Source: Epilithonimonas lactis
GTDB taxonomy: Bacteria; Bacteroidota; Bacteroidia; Flavobacteriales; Weeksellaceae
Length of the DNA stretch: 64,000 bases
Direction: 5' to 3'
Assembly: GCF_900110605.1 (NCBI RefSeq)
Contig: NZ_FOFI01000001.1
Span: 744,001 to 808,000, forward strand
Positions 59,580 through 64,000 of this stretch are shown here, one piece after another (within the stretch, counting starts at the first letter, position 1; each line of letters opens with the position of its first letter). The translations under genes and the position numbers were made by a program. The notes under the pieces are model-generated. The model made no database searches. It was not told the origin of the DNA and saw only the letters and a list, made by a program, of their open reading frames with translations.

Positions 59580-60125
59580 ATGAAAATTTTATTACCAATG
59601 CTATTCATCGGAACGATGATGACTGCGCAAGTTTCCAACATCGTAAGGCATCAGGATTCTTACAAAGATTTCCCTTTCGAAGGCGTTAGAATTGTTCAGG
59701 TGGACGAGGTGAATTCGCCGGACAGTGAGGACAATGTCTTTATCTTTTCAAAAATCGAAAAAGGAGCGAAGCCTGATAAAATGACTTTCCAAAGATTTAC
59801 AAAAATCGGTGGAGAATGGAAAGTGAAAGCCAAAAAACAAATCGAGCACGCGGGAATCATTAGTTCTTGGGGACAAAGAAAGTCCTTTGCCGACTACGAT
59901 AAAGACAAAAGCATCGACGCACTTTTCATTTATTCATTGAACGATTATGATTTCAAACAACAATCTGTTCATTTGATTTTCTCAAAAAATGCTGAGTTCT
60001 ACGAAATCTCAACTTCTGCTGAAAGTGGTTATTCGAAAGATGTTTATTCTGATAATTTTAAAAATCTACCAGAGAATATCAAGAATGAGATTTTGGAATA
60101 TTGGAATAAGTTGGATAAAGAATAA
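59580..60125 (+). CDS. secreted protein of unknown function
   Basis: A 181-residue protein with a signal peptide (about 1-17, MMTAQ). The mature protein is mixed alpha/beta with FEGVRIVQVDEVNSPDSEDNVFIFSK and a calcium-loop-like DYDKDKSIDALF (about 107-118), which resembles FG-GAP/VCBS-type or M949_RS01915-like surface polysaccharide proteins of Riemerella. I cannot name a function. It is followed by another secreted protein after 32 bp. Confidence 0.65.
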   Translation: MKILLPMLFIGTMMTAQVSNIVRHQDSYKDFPFEGVRIVQVDEVNSPDSEDNVFIFSKIEKGAKPDKMTFQRFTKIGGEWKVKAKKQIEHAGIISSWGQRKSFADYDKDKSIDALFIYSLNDYDFKQQSVHLIFSKNAEFYEISTSAESGYSKDVYSDNFKNLPENIKNEILEYWNKLDKE

Positions 60126-60157
60126 ATATATTTGCAGAGTTCAATTTATAATTAAAA

Positions 60158-60886
60158 ATGAAAAAAATATTTATACTTGTTATTGCGATTTTATTTTCAA
60201 ATAATATTTTCTCACAAACTTATCAATTTGATTATTTAATTAAATATGCTCTGGCTAATCATAAGAATGGTTATGCAAAATCTAATGACCAATTTGTTAA
60301 TTCTAAAGAATTATTTTATTATGGAAGTTTTTCCCCAACACTTGATAAAAAAGCATATAATCTGATTGTTTATGATTATAAAAGTAGTTTGATGCATACA
60401 TTTCAAATTGCTAAAACAGATTCTCCAAGTGATGGCTCTAAATATGTGTATGTGAATTCAGGTTATCTCCTTCCAAATAAAAAATTAGAAAAAGAACAGA
60501 AAGAACCAGTTTACACACATACTTTTTTGGAAGATATTCCTGGAGGTAAAAGAATGATTTTGAAAAAGTTCAAAAATGCTAAAGCTAAAAAACCAGATGT
60601 AGAAATGACCGCAGATTTTATCAGCATTGATACGGATTTAAGGGCATTTTCTTATGTAGAATTGTTTAGTACACGAGCAGATTTTGTAAAACTTCCGGAT
60701 AATGAAAACTATTATCTTCGTGACGCAAAATGGAAAGTGAAGGATTCTGATGGGGAATTTCATACAAATATTTATAAAATTCCGTTAACACTGACTTTAG
60801 ATCCAAAGAAAATAAAACTTCCAAAAGAAAAACCAAAAAGTGCTGAAGAACAGATTGAAGAATGGAAAAAATCAATTGTTCGATAA
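60158..60886 (+). CDS. secreted protein of unknown function
   Basis: A 242-residue protein with a signal peptide (about 1-20, NIFSQ). The mature part is beta-rich and basic, with QFDYLIKYALANHKNG, a GLxP-like turn, and a lysine-rich end (KKIKLPKEKPKSAEEQIEEWKK). It is not recognised. It is more AT-rich than the peptidase gene before it. It is 32 bp downstream of the preceding secreted protein and probably in its transcript, and it ends at a terminator. Confidence 0.65.
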   Translation: MKKIFILVIAILFSNNIFSQTYQFDYLIKYALANHKNGYAKSNDQFVNSKELFYYGSFSPTLDKKAYNLIVYDYKSSLMHTFQIAKTDSPSDGSKYVYVNSGYLLPNKKLEKEQKEPVYTHTFLEDIPGGKRMILKKFKNAKAKKPDVEMTADFISIDTDLRAFSYVELFSTRADFVKLPDNENYYLRDAKWKVKDSDGEFHTNIYKIPLTLTLDPKKIKLPKEKPKSAEEQIEEWKKSIVR

Positions 60887-60887
60887 C

Positions 60888-60922
60888 AAAAAAGTGTCAG
60901 AAAATCTCTAACACTTTTTTTG
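60888..60922. terminator. bidirectional terminator
   Basis: AAAAAAGTGT (60888-60897) and ACACTTTTTT (60911-60920), lying between convergent genes. Confidence 0.8.
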
Positions 60923-60929
60923 TTTTTAA

Positions 60930-61796
60930 TCACTCAATTTCAACAGCCCAATCACCCTTCCAATCCTCATTCCTTTCCAACTTCAAAATCCCGAATTTCT
61001 CAGTTAATTCCTGGTTGTGGTCTTCGATATCTGCAATGCCTTGCCAAGGTTCCAGGCAAACGAAATCAGCATTTTTTGCCGCCCAAATTCCGAAATATGG
61101 GAAGTTTGAAAAAGTGAAAATCACTTTGTGATTGTTTTGATTGTTTTTCAAAATCAATTCTCTGCTTTTCATCGTGGTCATGACCAACGCATCTTTTGAA
61201 AAGAGTTTATGCGTGAGTGGAAGTGTTTTATTTTCCAGGTTGATGGTCTCGGTTTTTTTGCTAATGAGATTATCGATCAAAGGATGGATTTCCAATTTTT
61301 CATCATCAGAAAAGGCAATCTCGTAATCATCATAATTCAATCCATTCTTCGTGTCAATAGCAAATCCAGGATGTGCACCCAACGAAAAATATAGTTCTCT
61401 TTCCGAAGTGTTTTTTACGTTGTAAGAAACGGTCAACTTGTTTTCAGTCAAAGTATATTTGATCTCCAAATTGAAATCGAAAGGATAGAATTTCAAGGTT
61501 TCTTCATCAGAATTTAATTCAAAAACAACTTCATTTTCAGAAGAATTTTTCACGTCGAAAAACTTTCTTCTGGCAAATCCGTGTCTTGGCATCTCATAAG
61601 TTTCGCCTTTGAAAATATAAGAATCGTCTTTCAAGGCGCCAACAGTCGGGAAAAGGACTGGACTTTGACCGCCCCAAAAATCAGGGTTGCCTTCCCAAAT
61701 GATCTCTTTTCCTGTTTCGAGATTAATTAGCGAAATCAGTTCTGCACCGAGTTCGTTGAAGCTGGCCTTTAGTTTTGTATTTTGAAGTTGGATCAT
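60930..61796 (-). CDS. aldose 1-epimerase-like (galactose mutarotase family) protein
   Basis: A cytoplasmic 288-residue protein of the galactose-mutarotase superfamily. Visible: ELISLINLETGKEIIWEGNPDFWGGQSPVLFPTVGAL, the catalytic-type His in EMPRHGFARRKFF, SLGAHPGFAID with the second conserved His, and CLEPWQGIAD with the conserved Glu. It is the LACX/YeaD-like branch, acting on aldoses or hexose 6-phosphates. A link to the xylose operon 55 kb away is not implied. Single gene with ATG start. Confidence 0.9.
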   Translation of the reverse strand: MIQLQNTKLKASFNELGAELISLINLETGKEIIWEGNPDFWGGQSPVLFPTVGALKDDSYIFKGETYEMPRHGFARRKFFDVKNSSENEVVFELNSDEETLKFYPFDFNLEIKYTLTENKLTVSYNVKNTSERELYFSLGAHPGFAIDTKNGLNYDDYEIAFSDDEKLEIHPLIDNLISKKTETINLENKTLPLTHKLFSKDALVMTTMKSRELILKNNQNNHKVIFTFSNFPYFGIWAAKNADFVCLEPWQGIADIEDHNQELTEKFGILKLERNEDWKGDWAVEIE

Positions 61797-61928
61797 GATT
61801 TTTATTTTGAAATTTATTCGATTACAAATCTAGGATAATCTTTGATTTATTAGTCTATCCTCTAAAAATCTATTGTCTCTAATCTCAATTTTACAATAAA
61901 TTCCTAAATTGCCGTTTTATAAGCAATA

Positions 61929-63095
61929 ATGAAAGGTTTCAATTTTCTTAAAAGGATCAACAGTTGGGTCGTGTACTTTATACTCACGGCGATTGTACTT
62001 GGTATTGCAGTTTCTTCTTTTTTAATTATTGACAATCTTAGGAAGCAGGAGATTCAGAAGATCAATCTGATTGGTACTGCTTTAAAAGCCTATACTGATG
62101 ATGAGATTTCAGCAGATCCTAAGATTCAGGAGTTGTATCTTGCTGTAATGCAGGATAATACCAATCTTCCAATTGTTGTGACAGACAAACATAAAACACC
62201 CATTTTCCAAGCCAACATTCCCGAACACATCGAACAAGATTCCCTCAAACTGAAAAATCTGATTCGAAAAATGGAAAATTCCTACGATCCTTTTGTTGTA
62301 GAATTGCCGTCTGGACAAAATCAATTCATCTATTACGACAACTCCGATCTTCTCAATTATTTCAGGTTCTATCCGTACCTGATCGCTTTGTTCATCGGAG
62401 CTTATCTGATATTTTCCTTTTGGTTCCTGAGAACTCTCAAGAAAACCGACGAAGGCTTTGTTTGGGCTGGTTTGGCTAAGGAAACAGCGCATCAGATCGG
62501 AACGCCATTGTCATCAATGATTGGTTGGGTCGAAATTATGAAACTCGAAGATGAAAATGGATTAGGCGTAAAAGAACTCGAAAAAGATGTTGAAAGACTG
62601 AAAACCATCTCCGAAAGATTCTCGAAGATCGGATCCATTCCTGCGCTTAATGATCTTGATATCAATGAAACCGTTCAGCAGAATTTCGATTATTTGAAAT
62701 CCAGAATTTCTACCAAAGTTGATTTTACTTTAAGAAAAACCTACGAACCAGTTCTGATTCCACATAGTAAAATCCTAATGAGCTGGGTGATCGAAAACCT
62801 GATCAAAAATGCTGTCGATGCGATGAAAGGTGAAGGGAAATTAGAACTTTCACTTTACAAGAAAAACAAGAGTGTCTATATCGACGTGACCGACTCTGGA
62901 AGCGGAATGACAAAACAACAAGTGAGAAATGCCTTCAAACCGGGATTCTCCACCAAAAAACGTGGTTGGGGATTAGGACTTTCATTGACCAAAAGAGTCG
63001 TGACAGAATATCACAGAGGCGAAGTAAAAATTGCCCATTCTGAAGTGGGGAAAGGAACGACTTTTAGGATTGTTTTGAGGGAAGAGCAGAAATAG
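61929..63095 (+). CDS. sensor histidine kinase
   Basis: A 388-residue membrane histidine kinase. First membrane helix about 13-33, an extracytoplasmic sensor of about 105 residues (LKAYTDDEISADPKIQELYLAVMQDNTNLPIVVTDKHKTPIFQAN), second helix about 140-160, then the kinase: phospho-acceptor His188 in KETAHQIGTPLSSMIGW, N-box ENLIKNAVDAM, G1 DSGSGM and G2 KRGWGLGLSL. No HAMP domain is visible. No response regulator is adjacent, so it is an orphan kinase here. The H-box HQIGTPLS is typical of a flavobacterial branch. Confidence 0.93.
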   Translation: MKGFNFLKRINSWVVYFILTAIVLGIAVSSFLIIDNLRKQEIQKINLIGTALKAYTDDEISADPKIQELYLAVMQDNTNLPIVVTDKHKTPIFQANIPEHIEQDSLKLKNLIRKMENSYDPFVVELPSGQNQFIYYDNSDLLNYFRFYPYLIALFIGAYLIFSFWFLRTLKKTDEGFVWAGLAKETAHQIGTPLSSMIGWVEIMKLEDENGLGVKELEKDVERLKTISERFSKIGSIPALNDLDINETVQQNFDYLKSRISTKVDFTLRKTYEPVLIPHSKILMSWVIENLIKNAVDAMKGEGKLELSLYKKNKSVYIDVTDSGSGMTKQQVRNAFKPGFSTKKRGWGLGLSLTKRVVTEYHRGEVKIAHSEVGKGTTFRIVLREEQK

Positions 63096-63148
63096 GTTTT
63101 ACAATTGTCTCCAAAAATCAATAGTTTTCCTCTTGATTTCAAAATCCC

Positions 63149-63156
63149 TATCTTTG
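63149..63156 (+). promoter_or_regulatory. -7 promoter box TATCTTTG
   Basis: Exact match to TAnnTTTG, 90 bp before the helicase ATG. It would give a leader of about 85 nt. Confidence 0.5.
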
Positions 63157-63246
63157 CCGATTGAAACCAAAGAAAATATTGTATCAATTCGTTACAATTT
63201 TAATTTTCTATGTTATTCTTTACCACTTTAAAATAAATTTTCCCAG

Positions 63247-64000
63247 ATGAAAACCACTTTTGCAGACTTCGATTTACCGGAAAAGATTCTGGATGTTCTA
63301 GCCGATCTCAATCTTTTTGAACCAACACCTATTCAGGAAAAAAGTATCGGTCCGATACTTTCCGGACGCGATGTGATGGGAATTGCCCAAACAGGAACAG
63401 GTAAAACTTTGGCCTACACACTTCCAGTCCTCAAAACCTGGAAATACAACAAATCTGGAAATCCAACCGTTTTGGTTTTGGTTCCAACCAGAGAATTGGT
63501 GGTTCAGGTAACCGAAGTGATCACAAAAATGACAGAAAATCTGACCGCAAGAGTAATCGGAATCTACGGTGGAAAAAACATCAATACACAAAAATTATTG
63601 TTCAATGACGGTTGCGACATCTTGGTGGGAACGCCTGGTAGAGTAATGGATCTTGCTATTGACAATGCCATTTCTTTGAAGGAAGTAGGCAAATTGATCA
63701 TCGATGAATTTGATGAAATGTTGAACCTTGGTTTCCGTCCACAGCTCACGCACATCTTCGAAATGATGAAGGAGAAAAGACAAAATATCCTTTTTTCTGC
63801 AACGATGACAGATGCTGTAGATGCTTTGTTGAACGAATATTTCGCTGGCCCAATTGAGATTTCATTGGCAAGATCAGGAACGCCTTTGGAGAAGATTGCT
63901 CAATCTGCAGTTCCGGTGGAGAACTTTAATACCAAATTGAATTTATTAATTCATCTTCTTAAAACAGAAACAGACTTAGAAAAAATTCTGATTTTCGCTA
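63247..64000 (+). CDS. DEAD-box-family RNA helicase (DEFD variant), 3'-truncated by window
   Basis: The first 251 residues of a cytoplasmic ATP-dependent RNA helicase; the gene continues past the window. I translated it by hand and found no stop to position 64000. Q-motif FEPTPIQ (about 24-30), Walker A AQTGTGKT (about 46-53), PTREL, TPGR, motif II IIDEFDEM (about 155-162), and SAT (FSATM) are present. The usual DEAD is DEFD here; D, E and the final D needed for ATP hydrolysis are intact. Such helicases remodel rRNA and mRNA. It starts 151 bp after the histidine kinase stop. Confidence 0.9.
   Translation, partial: MKTTFADFDLPEKILDVLADLNLFEPTPIQEKSIGPILSGRDVMGIAQTGTGKTLAYTLPVLKTWKYNKSGNPTVLVLVPTRELVVQVTEVITKMTENLTARVIGIYGGKNINTQKLLFNDGCDILVGTPGRVMDLAIDNAISLKEVGKLIIDEFDEMLNLGFRPQLTHIFEMMKEKRQNILFSATMTDAVDALLNEYFAGPIEISLARSGTPLEKIAQSAVPVENFNTKLNLLIHLLKTETDLEKILIFA

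Overview
The window reads as chromosome of a low-GC Bacteroidota, most likely a Chryseobacterium-like member of the Weeksellaceae (Flavobacteriia). The support is internal: secreted proteins with type IX secretion (T9SS) C-terminal sorting domains, a TonB-dependent receptor paired with a lipoprotein, DUF5686 and DUF5606 proteins, TAnnTTTG-type -7 promoter boxes ahead of many genes, and typical flavobacterial gene orders such as ruvX-def. No phage, integrase, transposase, CRISPR array or rRNA was seen. One tRNA is present (Leu-CAA). The first gene (antiporter) and the last gene (DEAD-box-like helicase) run off the ends.

Layout: 1-1.5 kb, antiporter tail and a small membrane protein. 1.5-7.3 kb, a minus-strand xylose operon (xylB, xylA, sugar transporter) with a divergent Nudix-type regulator. 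7.3-15.8 kb, a truncated DUF421 protein, tRNA-Leu, a metallo-hydrolase, a GAF methionine-sulfoxide-reductase-like protein, a metal-receptor protein, DUF5606-def-ruvX, and an ECF sigma factor with a membrane partner. 16-31 kb, an ABC ATPase, priA, PBP4-type dacB, an M1 peptidase with sorting domain, kbl, rplS, an FKBP, a Fur-family regulator with a metal-exporting P-type ATPase, and a GH5 glucanase. 31-40 kb, DUF5686, an alkyltransferase-like protein, a second M1 peptidase, thyA, an SDR and a Tat-exported M19 dipeptidase. 40-46 kb, a LytS/LytR-type two-component system with a lipoprotein gene inside it, then a tightly packed pcnB operon. 46-54 kb, a nine-repeat BNR-like secreted protein, the tRNA t6A enzyme TsaC, and a TonB receptor plus beta-helix-like lipoprotein. 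54-64 kb, pepE, an HD hydrolase, secG, secreted peptidase S9, a mutarotase-like protein, a histidine kinase and a helicase.

The metabolic core is xylose uptake, isomerisation and phosphorylation, under a sugar-sensing Nudix regulator. Around it is a set of secreted and surface peptidases and glycan-active enzymes that suits a polymer-degrading lifestyle.

The least ordinary content is intergenic. At least eight families of dispersed, structured repeats occur, several present in two to four copies here. Two loci (upstream of the ABC ATPase and of the Fur regulator) carry three elements in the same order: a REP-like hairpin, a 21-bp-arm palindrome, and a 78-bp element ending just before the gene. 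Heptamer arrays (AACTATC) sit directly before two start codons. A 15-unit, 21-bp helically phased array precedes pepE. The TonB receptor is preceded by several runs of TTAACA-like hexamers spaced exactly 11 bp apart, the layout expected for an OmpR/PhoB-type regulator; a phosphate-starvation role for this receptor-lipoprotein pair is my main regulatory hypothesis, and it is inference.
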